A stretch of DNA of 64,000 nt from NCBI RefSeq assembly GCF_036026595.1, contig NZ_JARZFX010000005.1, positions 1 to 64,000 of the forward strand. Reading direction: 5' to 3'. Source of the DNA: Virgibacillus_P tibetensis. GTDB taxonomy: Bacteria > Bacillota > Bacilli > Bacillales > Amphibacillaceae. Shown here piece by piece: positions 34,178 through 44,426 of this stretch. Under the pieces are notes generated by a model. It ran no database searches. It was given only the letters and a program-made list of their open reading frames with translations, and had not been told where the DNA came from. Every line of letters starts with the position of its first letter. Positions within the stretch are counted from its first letter, which is position 1. The translations under genes were made by a program, and so were the position numbers.

Positions 34178-35751
34178 TGCTTTTGCATCTCTTTCTGACG
34201 CAATTCAATTCTTCTGATTTTCCCTGAAGTTGTTTTCGGCAGTTCATTCAGGAACTCAATCTTTCGTGGATATTTATAAGGTGCAGTTAACTCCTTCACA
34301 TAATCTTGAAGTTCCTTGACCAAATTCGGATTATTTTTATCGACTCCCTCACGCAGAACAACAAAAGCTTTCACAATACTTCCCCGTATTTCATCTGGGC
34401 TTGCTACCACAGCACATTCCTGAATAGAGGGGTGTTTAACCAGTGCATCTTCGACTTCGAAAGGTCCAATTGTATAACCAGAGCTTATAATAATATCATC
34501 ACTGCGCCCTTCAAACCAGAAGTAGCCATCCTCGTCTTTAAAAGCTTGGTCTCCTGTTACATAATAATCACCACGCTGTGACATTATCGTGCGTTCCGAG
34601 TCTTTGTAATACTCTTTGAATAAAGCAGGACAATCCAGTTTGACAGCTATGTCCCCCACCTCATTAATACCAGCTGGTTTACCAAATTCATCAATAATAT
34701 CAACATCATTTCCCGGTGTAGGTTTTCCCATAGAGCCAGGCTTTACTTCCATATCTTTCATAACACCCAGTAATAATGTGTTTTCCGTTTGTCCATAGCC
34801 ATCACGAACTGTGATATCATAATACTTTCTAAATGTATCAATTACTTCCACATTTAAAGGTTCACCGGCAGATACTGCACTGTGCAGTTTGGTAAGCTTG
34901 TAGTCACTCAAGTTGTCGACCTTCGCCATAATTCGGTACTCAGTAGGTGTACAGCATAAAACATTGATCTCATTATCCTGTAATAGGCTCAGGTATGTGT
35001 TGGGATCAAATTTTCCTTGATAAATAAAGCCAGTTGCTCCTGAGCCCAGCACTGATAATAAAGGACTCCATATCCACTTTTGCCAGCCTGGTCCTGCAGT
35101 CGCCCACACTTTGTCTCCATCATTAATACATAACCAGTTTTCAGATGCTGTCTTCAAATGGGCATAGCCCCATCCATGCGTATGTACTACACCCTTTGGA
35201 TTGCCAGTTGTACCAGAAGTATAGGGTAAGAAGGCAATGTCATTCCGATCGGTAACTGCCATTTCTAATTCTTCAGATGCATTTTTCGTTAAATCATCCA
35301 TGTTAAGCCAGCCTTCAGCATGTTTACCAATTACAAATTTACGAAGCTGATCATATTCATTAAGATCCTTGTATTGTTCTACATACGGGTAGTAGCTTAT
35401 TACAGCACTTACTTCCCCATGACTAACACGGTACTGTAAGTCCTTCGTCTTCAACATCTCTGAGCTTGGTATAATAATCAAACCTGTTTTGAGTGCAGCC
35501 AAATAAACTTCATAAGCTTCGATTAATCGAGGTACCATAATAAGTACTTTGTCACCTTTTTTCAGTCCATCAGCTAATAAAGCGTTGCCTATTTTATTTA
35601 CATTTTTCATTAGTTGAGCATATGTTATTTCGCGTTTATTTCCTGAATCATTCTGCCATATTAGTGCTTTTCTAGTTGGATCTGTTGTGTAGCTCTCCAC
35701 TTCCATTACAATATTATAATCATTTGGAGCAACTAATTCTTCTCTGTTCAT
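34174..35751 (-). CDS. Medium/branched-chain acyl-CoA synthetase, MbcS-like
   Basis: 525-residue AMP-forming acyl-CoA ligase closest to the MbcS/YtcI group, which activates short branched fatty acids. The ATP motif LPYTSGTTGNPKGVVH is near 175-190, DGYGQTE and YVTGDQAFKDEDGYFWFEGR follow, and the catalytic lysine is in PKTTSGKIRR near 510. It is monocistronic, between terminator and the GGDEF gene. The exact acid is not deducible. Confidence 0.87.
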   Translation of the reverse strand: MNREELVAPNDYNIVMEVESYTTDPTRKALIWQNDSGNKREITYAQLMKNVNKIGNALLADGLKKGDKVLIMVPRLIEAYEVYLAALKTGLIIIPSSEMLKTKDLQYRVSHGEVSAVISYYPYVEQYKDLNEYDQLRKFVIGKHAEGWLNMDDLTKNASEELEMAVTDRNDIAFLPYTSGTTGNPKGVVHTHGWGYAHLKTASENWLCINDGDKVWATAGPGWQKWIWSPLLSVLGSGATGFIYQGKFDPNTYLSLLQDNEINVLCCTPTEYRIMAKVDNLSDYKLTKLHSAVSAGEPLNVEVIDTFRKYYDITVRDGYGQTENTLLLGVMKDMEVKPGSMGKPTPGNDVDIIDEFGKPAGINEVGDIAVKLDCPALFKEYYKDSERTIMSQRGDYYVTGDQAFKDEDGYFWFEGRSDDIIISSGYTIGPFEVEDALVKHPSIQECAVVASPDEIRGSIVKAFVVLREGVDKNNPNLVKELQDYVKELTAPYKYPRKIEFLNELPKTTSGKIRRIELRQKEMQKQ

Positions 35752-36089
35752 TCTCTCATCTCCTAGTAACGGTATTTCTTTATCATACCAAATTATTTGA
35801 TAATTTTAAATAGGTAGAGATATAGTGTAATTAACTAAACTGTGAAATTCTGTTCTTAAATTTAATAACAATTAATGGTATAGTAAAAGTGGATTGTGAA
35901 GGTGCCCTTCCCGTATACTGAAGATGAAGGATGTATAGTAAAAATTTAATTTACCAGAGGCTCAATATAAGTAGGTGCAAACATTCGCCTCGTTTAATAT
36001 AGAAGAAAGAAGTTTTTCATATTAGATAACGACAGGGCAGGATTAGGTCTATATCCTCATTTCACTCCCTGGCATAGTGGAGGTATATA
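35752..36089. other. Intergenic space between acyl-CoA synthetase and GGDEF gene
   Basis: AT-rich divergent promoter region without an ORF. Nested arms CAGGG (36033)/CCCTG (36067) and AGGAT/ATCCT (36039/36053) just before the GGDEF gene could fold into a leader hairpin. The CAGGGCA there is not accompanied by the rest of a c-di-GMP riboswitch. Confidence 0.4.
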
Positions 36090-37751
36090 ATGAATTATGA
36101 AAACGTTGTCACTAGTCAAAGAGTATTGATGGAAGGTATACAAAATATGCTTTTCGTTATAAAAGTTGATTCGAATTTTACATATGAATTTCTTAACCGT
36201 GCAGCAATGGAAGGAACTGGACTTAACCAAGATGTATTGGGTAAGCCTATCGATGAAGTGTATCCTGATGCCCCAGCCACTTTCTTATATGAACAATATA
36301 GAAAAGCTGTAAGCAGTCGTAAAGTGACAACATATGAAGATTCATATATGTCTCCAAAAGGATTTCTTTCCTTCTCAGAAACAACATTAACCCCTTTGTT
36401 TGATAACAAAGAAAATTGCACACATATTGTAGCTGTCGTTAAAGATATTACGAATGAAAAGTGGGCTGAGAGTGAGATAAAAAAATCGAAGGATATCCTC
36501 TTGGAAAACAAACAAAAATACCAGTCTCTCTATGACTACAATTTAGATGCTATAATAACAATTGATCTCAATGGTAACATCACAGCTACAAACCTTGCCG
36601 CTGAATCCATTAGCCAATTCTCCTCTGCTGAGGTTACAGGAACATCATTTAAATCTTATGTTATACCAGAGCACATTGAATTAGTTAATGAGAGATTTCA
36701 ATTAGCTGCTGGTGGAACATCCCAGCAGCTTCGAATGGCTATAACAAACAAATCAGGTAACAAAATGAATATTATAGCTAAATTCACACCAATTATAACT
36801 AACAATAAAGTAACCGGCATTTACGGTATATATAAGGATATTACGGAACAAGAAAATACCCTTAGACAGCTTAAAGAAAGTGAAGAGCTTTTCCGTATTA
36901 TTGCTGAAAATGCAAGTGATTTAATTACACTACTTGATAAGAGAGGGCAAATTATATATGTATCTCCCTCTTATAAAGATATTCTGGGATTTGACAATGA
37001 AGAATATGAAAACAAGCATTTTCTTCATAATGTATATAAAGATGATCAAGAAATGATTAATGACGGGATTTCGACAGCTGTAAAAGACAGGAAACCCTGT
37101 AAGCTGAAGTTTCGCCAGTTAAACAATGCTGGGGATTGGATATGGTCAGAATTAACTGGAACACCAGTATACGATGAACTGAATAATTTTAATCACATGG
37201 TTGTTTTGACAAGAGATATCACATTTCAAAAAGAATACGAAGCAAGATTAAGATATGTAGCAATGCATGATGCCTTAACAGGACTTCCTAATCGCCGTTT
37301 CTTCAATGAGCAAATAACAAAGGCAGTTGACAGCTTTAATGATAAGAAAGATGGATTGGCTGTACTCATGATAGACATAGACTACTTCAAAACAATTAAT
37401 GATACATTCGGACATGATATCGGCGACCTGGTTATTGAGGAGTTTGGCAAAAGGATAAGTGGTTGTATTCGTGATGACGACATGGCTGCACGGCTCGGTG
37501 GAGACGAATTTGTTATACTCCTTCATGGAGTAGGCGCTAAGGTAAACGCCACATCTATTGCAGAGAAAGTGTTTACATGCATGCGCGATGTTTGGAACTT
37601 TGGTGGTACTGCATTAGAAGTAACGACCAGTATTGGAATAGCGGTCGCTCCACTTGAAGGTACGACCGAGCTTCAGCTACTGAAAAACGCAGACCTGGCT
37701 CTTTATGAGGCAAAAGAATCCGGACGAAATAAATATAAAATCAAAGGTTGA
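36090..37751 (+). CDS. Diguanylate cyclase with three PAS domains
   Basis: 553-residue soluble protein with PAS domains at about 10-125, 140-255 and 260-385 (each ending in an HIVAVVKDIT, GIYGIYKDIT or HMVVLTRDIT strand), and a C-terminal GGDEF domain. The active-site loop is GGDEF at 470-474, and the inhibitory I-site RDDD lies at 461-464, five residues before it as in active, feedback-controlled cyclases. It should make c-di-GMP in response to a signal sensed by PAS. No partner EAL gene is present here. Confidence 0.92.
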   Translation: MNYENVVTSQRVLMEGIQNMLFVIKVDSNFTYEFLNRAAMEGTGLNQDVLGKPIDEVYPDAPATFLYEQYRKAVSSRKVTTYEDSYMSPKGFLSFSETTLTPLFDNKENCTHIVAVVKDITNEKWAESEIKKSKDILLENKQKYQSLYDYNLDAIITIDLNGNITATNLAAESISQFSSAEVTGTSFKSYVIPEHIELVNERFQLAAGGTSQQLRMAITNKSGNKMNIIAKFTPIITNNKVTGIYGIYKDITEQENTLRQLKESEELFRIIAENASDLITLLDKRGQIIYVSPSYKDILGFDNEEYENKHFLHNVYKDDQEMINDGISTAVKDRKPCKLKFRQLNNAGDWIWSELTGTPVYDELNNFNHMVVLTRDITFQKEYEARLRYVAMHDALTGLPNRRFFNEQITKAVDSFNDKKDGLAVLMIDIDYFKTINDTFGHDIGDLVIEEFGKRISGCIRDDDMAARLGGDEFVILLHGVGAKVNATSIAEKVFTCMRDVWNFGGTALEVTTSIGIAVAPLEGTTELQLLKNADLALYEAKESGRNKYKIKG

Positions 37752-37777
37752 CTCGGTAGAATTCGAGTCAACCTTTA

Positions 37778-38566
37778 TTAGTATCCATAAATGTCTTTCG
37801 AGACCATATCCTTAAGTATTAAATCGTCTAAGCTTTTAAAGCTATATCCCTCTTTTTTCAATGTGGTAATAAGTTTCTGAAGCGCCTGTGCATTGTCGGA
37901 AGAGACGGTGTGAAGCAGCATGATTGCCCCTGGGTGCATTTGATCCATAATTTGTTCATACGCATACTTCCAGCCCTTTTGTTTAGCAGTATCCCAATCA
38001 ATAAATGCCAACGACCAAAAAATATGAATATACCCAAGGTCATTTGACCATTCCAATGATTGTTCGTTAAAAATTCCTCTGGGTGGTCTCAAGTACTTTA
38101 AATCATCTTGATCTGAAACCTCCGCGACAGCTTCCTCTAAGGTTTCTAATTCCTTCTTCATAGCACCTTTTGTCAAGATTGAAAAGTCAGGGTGATGGTA
38201 GGAATGATTGCCGATAATATGGCCATCATCCACCATCCTACGAACAAGCTCAGGATGACTGCTTACGTAATGACCCGTTACAAAAAATGTTGCAGGTACA
38301 GCCTCTGCCTTCAGAACGTCTAATATGTCATCTGTATAGCCTTCTTCATACCCATTGTCGAATGTTAAATAAATATTCTTTTCTCCAGAATGATCGGCAT
38401 AGTATGCGCCATATTTCTCCAGCATTTTCTTATAGCTTCCGATGTACGGTATTTCGTGGTTACCGTTCTTTTTGAAGCCCCACCCATAACCACTTGCAGC
38501 TCCTGCTGGTGAAGCTATAGAAAAGATAAGAAAAACAATGATTGATATAACCATACATTTTTTCAT
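37778..38566 (-). CDS. pdaA: Peptidoglycan N-acetylmuramic acid deacetylase PdaA
   Basis: 262-residue polysaccharide deacetylase with a signal peptide (about 1-23). PdaA makes muramic delta-lactam in spore cortex, needed for germination. NodB motifs: TFDNGY at 68-73, where the second Asp is Asn as typical of PdaA; NHSYHH with His121 and His125; and RPPRG at 160-164. The N-terminal GYGWGFKKNGNHEIPYIG block is also PdaA-specific. Convergent with the GGDEF gene. Confidence 0.92.
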   Translation of the reverse strand: MKKCMVISIIVFLIFSIASPAGAASGYGWGFKKNGNHEIPYIGSYKKMLEKYGAYYADHSGEKNIYLTFDNGYEEGYTDDILDVLKAEAVPATFFVTGHYVSSHPELVRRMVDDGHIIGNHSYHHPDFSILTKGAMKKELETLEEAVAEVSDQDDLKYLRPPRGIFNEQSLEWSNDLGYIHIFWSLAFIDWDTAKQKGWKYAYEQIMDQMHPGAIMLLHTVSSDNAQALQKLITTLKKEGYSFKSLDDLILKDMVSKDIYGY

Positions 38567-38619
38567 AATATCCCACCTATTTTTATCTTACCTTTTCCAA
38601 ATCCGCTATTTTTATGCAT

Positions 38620-39933
38620 TTATAGAATTAATGAACCAACCCAACCAAAAAGTATTAAAGGAATATTGAAATGAATAAACGTTGGTACACATGTATCCCA
38701 AATGTGATTGTGTTTCCCATCAGCATTTAAACCAGATGTAGGCCCCAACGTACTATCTGAAGCTGGTGAACCTGCATCTCCTAGCGCTCCAGCAGTCCCG
38801 ATTAGTACCGCTGTTGCCATTGGTGAAAATCCAGCAGCCATGCATATCGGTACAAATAATGCTGCTAAAATTGGTATCGTACCAAACGATGAACCAATTC
38901 CTATCGTTACAACCAAACCAACAAGCAATAAAATTAGTGCTATTGCAGCTTTATTATTACCTAGAAAACCTGACGATACTTCTACTAATCCATCAACTGC
39001 GCCTGTTTCACTAAGAATAGTTCCAAAACCCGATGCAACTAGCATTACAAATGCAATGGTTCCCATCATGCTAATTCCATCAGAAACTACTTTATCACCG
39101 CTCTTAAATGGAACTGCAATGAACAGAAACATTAAGATCAAGCCTGTTAATGCTCCGGCTATTAAATTCTCCGTAATTAATTGAACAGTCAATGCTGCTA
39201 CAATTGCAATAATAGTTAAAAGATGCTGTTTAGTAAAGGTAACATTTTTAGTAGACGCCGGAGCTGTTATTATGGACCCCGTTCCGCCTGCTTCAGGAAC
39301 AGCATCCCTATTTTTTCTGTACGTAATAAATAATGCCACTAACAGCCCTACAATCATACCAGAACCTGGAATGAGCATAGATAGAGCCGCTTCTCCCTTT
39401 GTTAGCGCTGAGCCATTCTGTACCATTCCATCCACAAGTATTCCATGAAATATCAGACCAAATCCAGCTGGAACCATAATATATGGTGCCTTTAGGCCGA
39501 ACGTTAATGCAACTGCAACTGCACGGCGATCCATACGCATCTCATCAAACAGTTTCAGCAATGGCGGAATTAATATAGGTATAAAAGCAATATGCACAGG
39601 TACTAAATTTTGTGATAAACATGCTACCCCAGCTATTGCCAGGAGCATCATCGTTTTTTTACCTGTCAACGTTCGAATAAGATAGTTAACTAGAATAGCA
39701 GTAATTCCTGTATAGCTTATGGCTACAGCAAATGCGCCAAGCAGGATATAACTCAATGCAGTATTTGCCTGTCCTCCCATCCCACTAACTAGCATATCAA
39801 TCGATTCAACAACGGATAACCCTGCCATCAAACCTGCAGATAGAGCAGCAATAATTATTGCAATAATTACATTTACTCGTAGTAAACTAAGAACTGTCAT
39901 GACTAAAACTGATACTACTACAACCCAACCCAT
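38620..39933 (-). CDS. Na+/H+ antiporter family protein, YuiF-like
   Basis: 437-residue transporter with about 11-12 membrane segments of the NhaC-like/YuiF group. Family blocks are visible: SGMGGQANTALSYILLGAFA near 50, QNLVPVHIAFIPILIPPLLK, and GTAGALGDAGSPASDSTLGP near the C-terminus. Members are annotated as Na+/H+ antiporters or amino-acid transporters; which applies here cannot be decided. Monocistronic. Confidence 0.82.
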   Translation of the reverse strand: MGWVVVVSVLVMTVLSLLRVNVIIAIIIAALSAGLMAGLSVVESIDMLVSGMGGQANTALSYILLGAFAVAISYTGITAILVNYLIRTLTGKKTMMLLAIAGVACLSQNLVPVHIAFIPILIPPLLKLFDEMRMDRRAVAVALTFGLKAPYIMVPAGFGLIFHGILVDGMVQNGSALTKGEAALSMLIPGSGMIVGLLVALFITYRKNRDAVPEAGGTGSIITAPASTKNVTFTKQHLLTIIAIVAALTVQLITENLIAGALTGLILMFLFIAVPFKSGDKVVSDGISMMGTIAFVMLVASGFGTILSETGAVDGLVEVSSGFLGNNKAAIALILLLVGLVVTIGIGSSFGTIPILAALFVPICMAAGFSPMATAVLIGTAGALGDAGSPASDSTLGPTSGLNADGKHNHIWDTCVPTFIHFNIPLILFGWVGSLIL

Positions 39934-40040
39934 CTTCGTATCCCCTTCCTATATCTTTATCTATTATTTAAATAAATCACTTTAATACTTCATCATGATA
40001 AAGCATTAAAGCAAAAAAATCAACCCTTGTTATAAAAATT

Positions 40041-40080
40041 AAAATTGCCCCTGCAGGCTGTTACGCTACAGGGGCAATTA
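40041..40080. terminator. Hairpin terminator after yfkD
   Basis: AAATTGCCCCTG pairs with CAGGGGCAATTA over a 15-nt loop. Transcripts from yfkD run into it leftward. Confidence 0.85.
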
Positions 40081-40088
40081 TTCTTCTT

Positions 40089-40883
40089 TTACTTTAATTG
40101 AAATGAAAAGGATATATGATCTTGAATTGGAATCCAGGCACCAATTCCCTGCTTCGTAACATTTTTAAGCACAATAGACTTCTTTGATCCTCTTAATTCG
40201 ATATAAACTTCTCCAAAGGTAACCTGACCTTTTTCATTAACAGCAGGAGCATATGCCTGTAATGTAGCATATTTTTGAACTGGTACATTATAAGAGTTGT
40301 CCTTTTTTGTATTATGTCCAATTACTGTTTGATAAGATAGGGGAAGCTTTGTTTTTTCTTTGGATTTTAATAACATCATTTTTTTTATGTCTGCTGGATT
40401 TGTTATCTTATTAGTTAACGCGCCTTTAACCTCTTTTTCTTCCTGCTGAACATAATTCATTTTTTGGCTGTTGTCCCCGCCTTGATTGTTCAGTTCATTC
40501 ATATTTATCGGCTGAAACTCCCAATTTATTGTCGTGTCTAAAGAGCTGTAATTAAGTGCCCAACGGCCAACATAGACCATCCCACGATACCCTATAGCCA
40601 ACGGGGATGGTTTAAGGGTTGTTTCATTCAGCATTTTTATTAAATCGGGGTTCTCAACTGGAACCTCTAAGTCATTAATTAATTCTTTTGTTAATTCACT
40701 AGGCTCCACTATTTCTTGATCCTCCGTTGAATTTGGAAATGTATTCTCCTTAGAAATATTCAAAACATGACTTGGGATTTCATATTCGCTTTTCGGCTTT
40801 TCTTTTTCTTCACCAAAGCTACTGGCTGGAAGTAGTATAATACATACAAATAATACGATAAGGTAATACCTGTTTCTATTCAT
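40089..40883 (-). CDS. yfkD: YfkD family exported protein
   Basis: 264-residue protein with an N-terminal signal sequence (YYLIVLFVCIILLPASSFG) and a charged, Glu/Lys-rich mature start. Family-typical YRGMVYVGRWALNYSS and QTVIGHNTKKDNSYNVP are present. YfkD is conserved in Bacillaceae without a known function. B. subtilis yfkD likewise lies in the yfk region near yfkF. Confidence 0.8.
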   Translation of the reverse strand: MNRNRYYLIVLFVCIILLPASSFGEEKEKPKSEYEIPSHVLNISKENTFPNSTEDQEIVEPSELTKELINDLEVPVENPDLIKMLNETTLKPSPLAIGYRGMVYVGRWALNYSSLDTTINWEFQPINMNELNNQGGDNSQKMNYVQQEEKEVKGALTNKITNPADIKKMMLLKSKEKTKLPLSYQTVIGHNTKKDNSYNVPVQKYATLQAYAPAVNEKGQVTFGEVYIELRGSKKSIVLKNVTKQGIGAWIPIQDHISFSFQLK

Positions 40884-40963
40884 GTGTCCAATTCCCTTCT
40901 TTTAGTATAGCTTTTTCAGACACATGAATTTTATACCTCTTGTTTTATTTATGCTTTTAGCAA

Positions 40964-41356
40964 TTACATGCTTAGTTCAATTCTCTCAATAGTCTCTTCA
41001 ATCTTTATACTATCCTCGACAGAACGAATCATTGAACAATTTCTTCGGGCTACTTCTAAATTTTTATATAACTTATCTGGATCCAAGTGGTATCCTTTAA
41101 TCGTATACTTGAGTGAAATCCGTTCAATTCGATTTGCTTCTTCAGGATTTCTTTCTACTTCTGCAGTAATTTTCATATCTTCTATTTCTGTCCTCTGTTT
41201 CTCTAAAATCTTTCGAAAAACGGATCCACTGCAGCCTACTATAGAAGCCACCATAAGTTGAAACGGGCGAAAACCATAATCTTCGTTCCCCGAAATATCC
41301 AACTCACCAAATTCAAAATTAATTCTCATACCATTTTCCTTAAGTAAAAAATCCAT
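40964..41356 (-). CDS. OsmC family protein
   Basis: 130-residue OsmC/Ohr-fold protein. The redox cysteine helix is LMVASIVGCSGSVFRKIL and the second conserved cysteine is in RRNCSMIRSV, as in OsmC-type thiol peroxidases. It could reduce organic hydroperoxides; the substrate is not clear. Divergent from the MFS gene. Confidence 0.85.
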   Translation of the reverse strand: MDFLLKENGMRINFEFGELDISGNEDYGFRPFQLMVASIVGCSGSVFRKILEKQRTEIEDMKITAEVERNPEEANRIERISLKYTIKGYHLDPDKLYKNLEVARRNCSMIRSVEDSIKIEETIERIELSM

Positions 41357-41513
41357 TTAATTTCCCTCCATGTCATTTCTTCATATCTTACTATTTCCTC
41401 TAATAATACAATCATAACCTCTTTTTTACTTAATAACCGTTTACAACTATTGACCTTTCAGCTTAAACCATTTAGATTAATAACAAGATATTGCTACATC
41501 AAGGGGTAAGAAT

Positions 41514-42677
41514 ATGGTTTCAGTAAAAACTAGGTTTTGGATTTTAATAGCTCTTGTAACGATTTCAGGATTTTCACAAGGTATGTTATTACCGCTGCTT
41601 GCCATTATTTTAGAACAAGGTGGCGTTTCATCCTCTGTTAATGGGTTGCATGCAACTGGTTTATATGTTGGAGTACTGCTCGCTTCTCCTTTTATGGAAA
41701 AGCCTATGCGAAAATACGGTTTTAAACCGGTAATTATTGTTGGAGGGATGCTTGTATTTATCTCCCTGGCTTTATTTCCCTTCTGGGAGGCTTTATGGTT
41801 CTGGTTTATCCTGCGCATGATGGTCGGTATTGGTGATCATATGCTTCATTTTGGTACACAGACATGGATTACTACAACAGCAGCAAAAGAAACAAGAGGC
41901 AGGAATATTGCCTATTACGGTCTGTTTTTTGGCTTAGGGTTTGCTTTAGGTCCGTTAATGACAAGACTCTTATCTGTAAATGAAGCACTTCCATTTCTCA
42001 TCTCAGCTGTGCTAAGTATGCTAGTATGGTCTTCGATGTTTTTCGTTCGCAATAAATGGCCCGAGCAGGATAGCGGTACAGTTACAGCTGCAACTTCAGT
42101 TGGAAGATTTGTTCAAACCGGGAAAATTGCCTGGGTAGCCTTGTTACCTGGGTTTGCATTCGGATTCTTAGAAGCATCCTTACATAGCATATTTCCGATT
42201 TATGGGCTACGTATTGGCCATGATGTAAATATCCTATCATTAATTATTCCCTGCTTTGCTGCAGGAAGCCTTATAACTCAATTACCATTAGGTATTTTAA
42301 GCGATCGCTTTGGTAGAAAAGCAATTCTGTTATTTGTGTTGGTTGGTGGTACAGGTTGTTTTATTTTCACCGCTTTTTTAGAGACCTCGGTATTGGCTTT
42401 ATTTATCACATTTACCATTGCAGGTATGTTTGTCGGCTCTCTTTTTTCATTAGGCATCTCTTACATGACGGATTTACTTCCAGAACCTCTTCTCCCCGCT
42501 GGAAATATCATGGTTGGTATTACCTTCAGTCTTGGAAGTATAAGCGGCCCTTTTTTAGGTGGGATTTATTTGGAACTATTCCCTGGTACGTCATTTTTCT
42601 ACTTGATAATTGTAATACTTCTTCTAATAATAGGAGCCATCTACTTTCAAAAGGATAAACAAATAGCGATGAAATGA
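41514..42677 (+). CDS. yfkF: MFS transporter, YfkF-like
   Basis: 387-residue major facilitator with 12 predicted membrane segments. The loop 2-3 region reads EKPMRKYGFKP and the loop 8-9 motif is GILSDRFGRKAILLF. The yfk-region synteny (yfkD, yfkF, yfkH-J) supports the YfkF name. Probably a drug/metabolite exporter. Ends at a bidirectional terminator. Confidence 0.8.
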   Translation: MVSVKTRFWILIALVTISGFSQGMLLPLLAIILEQGGVSSSVNGLHATGLYVGVLLASPFMEKPMRKYGFKPVIIVGGMLVFISLALFPFWEALWFWFILRMMVGIGDHMLHFGTQTWITTTAAKETRGRNIAYYGLFFGLGFALGPLMTRLLSVNEALPFLISAVLSMLVWSSMFFVRNKWPEQDSGTVTAATSVGRFVQTGKIAWVALLPGFAFGFLEASLHSIFPIYGLRIGHDVNILSLIIPCFAAGSLITQLPLGILSDRFGRKAILLFVLVGGTGCFIFTAFLETSVLALFITFTIAGMFVGSLFSLGISYMTDLLPEPLLPAGNIMVGITFSLGSISGPFLGGIYLELFPGTSFFYLIIVILLLIIGAIYFQKDKQIAMK

Positions 42678-42706
42678 TAATCTATCGGCCTTATGTTCCT
42701 GCTATT

Positions 42707-42741
42707 TAAAACGAGACACTCGCTTGGAGTGTCTCGTTTTA
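42707..42741. terminator. Bidirectional terminator between yfkF and the amino-acid permease
   Basis: AAAACGAGACACTC pairs perfectly with GAGTGTCTCGTTTT over a 5-nt loop. Confidence 0.93.
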
Positions 42742-43428
42742 AAGAAATCTGCTGTATCGTTCTTCTAACCGGTCCTGCATAAACGCAATAGCCACACATA
42801 TTGGCCAGTAAATCATTGCTACCAATACATACATGGTCATAGCATCGAACTCTCTACCGGCCACAATCTGCGTTTTCTGGAAAAGTTCAGGCACAGTTAT
42901 AACTGCAGCTAACGATGTTGCCTTTACAATATCCATAAATACATTAGTTAAGGGCGGGACCGCAATCCGGGTAGCCTGGGGCAAAATGATTTTACGCAAT
43001 GCTTGCCAGTAGCCTATGTTCAAAGCTTTTGCCGACTCCCATTGCCCTTTGTCTATACTGTTTAACGAAGAACGGTCTATTTCCGCTATATACGCCGCGC
43101 TATTTAAACCGAATCCAAGCGTTGCTGCTGCAAGTGCCGAAAATTCTATACCTATAACAGGTAGCCCGAAGTAGAGAATGAACAAGAACACTAACATGGG
43201 TGTGCCACGCATGAATGATATATACACCCGCGCAGGCCAGCGCAGTATAATCTTATCAGAGCCTCTGGCTAGAGCGAGAAATAATCCTAATACCAAACCG
43301 ATTCCCATGCTTAATATTGAAACGAGCAATGTCATTGGCAAGCCGCCCAGCACAAATGGCAAGCTTTCCAGCGCTAACTCTATGTCAAACAGCCCTCCAA
43401 AATCAAACCCATTAAAATTCATGATCAT
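42739..43428 (-). CDS. Amino-acid ABC transporter permease
   Basis: 229-residue HisM/GlnP-type permease with five membrane segments. The conserved loop STLNSIDKGQWESAKALN-like segment (SSLNSIDKGQWESAKAL) and IILPQATRIAVPPLTN, which contacts the ATPase, are intact. It is the last gene of a leftward unit with two binding proteins. No ATPase gene follows, so it must share one encoded elsewhere. Confidence 0.88.
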   Translation of the reverse strand: MIMNFNGFDFGGLFDIELALESLPFVLGGLPMTLLVSILSMGIGLVLGLFLALARGSDKIILRWPARVYISFMRGTPMLVFLFILYFGLPVIGIEFSALAAATLGFGLNSAAYIAEIDRSSLNSIDKGQWESAKALNIGYWQALRKIILPQATRIAVPPLTNVFMDIVKATSLAAVITVPELFQKTQIVAGREFDAMTMYVLVAMIYWPICVAIAFMQDRLEERYSRFL

Positions 43429-43434
43429 TTCTCC

Positions 43435-44319
43435 CTAAAGGTCTAAGTCTTCTATCTCTTCAATTTCACCTTCTGGCTTTTGAGAGGCATCTTCTTGATA
43501 GAACTGCTTTGCGAGTTCAGATAATGTACCGTCTTCCCGCATATCGGTTAACGTATCGTTAAACTTCTCTGTCAGGGTATCTGCTCCCTTAGCTACTACA
43601 GCAGATTGTTCCGTAGCATGGAATTTCAAATGAGGGTGCAAATGAATATCAAAATCCGGGAAGCCGCCAACACCAAATTTAGATAAATAATAATCGTTTA
43701 CAACCACATCTGTTCTGCCGTTATGAACATCGCGTAAGTATGCTTCATTTGGTGCGTTACCATATGTAACTACCTCTGCACCGTAATGTTCAGCAATTTG
43801 ACTGTAAATCGTCGTTGCTCCGCCGCCTGCTTTCTTACCATCTAGGTCTTCCAATGATTCGATTCCTGAATTATCAGCTTCTCTTACAACCATTGTTGAA
43901 TAAGAATACTTGTAGGGTTCACTGAAATTAAATTCTTCTTTTCTTTTATCAGTTGTTTCAATGTCATTTGCAGCTACGTCAATTCTTCCACTTTTAATAG
44001 CTGGCAGCATGCTATCAATACCCATAATTTCAAATGAAATATCTAAATCAAGGCGTTTAGCAACCTCGCGCATAACCTCAACATCATACCCGGTCAACTG
44101 ATCTTCGCTTTCTTCCTCGCCATCATAATAAGAAGCTGCAATTAACGTCCCCGAAGTACCAACAACAATCTCACCTGCATCTTCAATCTCTGCCCACTTA
44201 GTATCCTCGCTATTTTCTCCAGGCTCGTTGTTCGTATTAGTGTCTTCATCTGCATTACCACAGGCACTCAATAAAACAATGAGTACAAGTAAAATATAAA
44301 CAAAATATATTTTTTTCAA
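43435..44319 (-). CDS. Amino-acid ABC transporter binding lipoprotein (copy 1)
   Basis: 294-residue solute-binding protein with lipobox LLSAC and an acidic linker. The type 3 binding domain shows GTSGTLIAASYYDG, LTGYDVEVMREVAKRLDLD, and YGNAPNEAYLRDVHNGRTDV. The Asp of GYDVEV and Arg in the IDV(A) strand suit an amino-acid ligand, cystine being a candidate by similarity to TcyA. 6 bp upstream of the permease gene. Confidence 0.87.
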   Translation of the reverse strand: MKKIYFVYILLVLIVLLSACGNADEDTNTNNEPGENSEDTKWAEIEDAGEIVVGTSGTLIAASYYDGEEESEDQLTGYDVEVMREVAKRLDLDISFEIMGIDSMLPAIKSGRIDVAANDIETTDKRKEEFNFSEPYKYSYSTMVVREADNSGIESLEDLDGKKAGGGATTIYSQIAEHYGAEVVTYGNAPNEAYLRDVHNGRTDVVVNDYYLSKFGVGGFPDFDIHLHPHLKFHATEQSAVVAKGADTLTEKFNDTLTDMREDGTLSELAKQFYQEDASQKPEGEIEEIEDLDL

Positions 44320-44426
44320 TTGAATTCCCCTCTATCTATTTATTATATTAAATCCATAATTAATTGTAACAGTTTACTTACAGACGTCCAATCAATTAAA
44401 ATTTCGTTAAAAATCAATCACTAATT

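Noticed and set aside
36033..36071. c-di-GMP riboswitch before the GGDEF gene
   Set aside because: Only CAGGGCA agrees with the class I motif; the conserved tetraloop receptor and second stem are missing.
38708..39184. 158-codon frame antisense to the antiporter gene
   Set aside because: The antiporter on the other strand is a full-length family match; the opposite frame is composition-driven and lacks a ribosome site.
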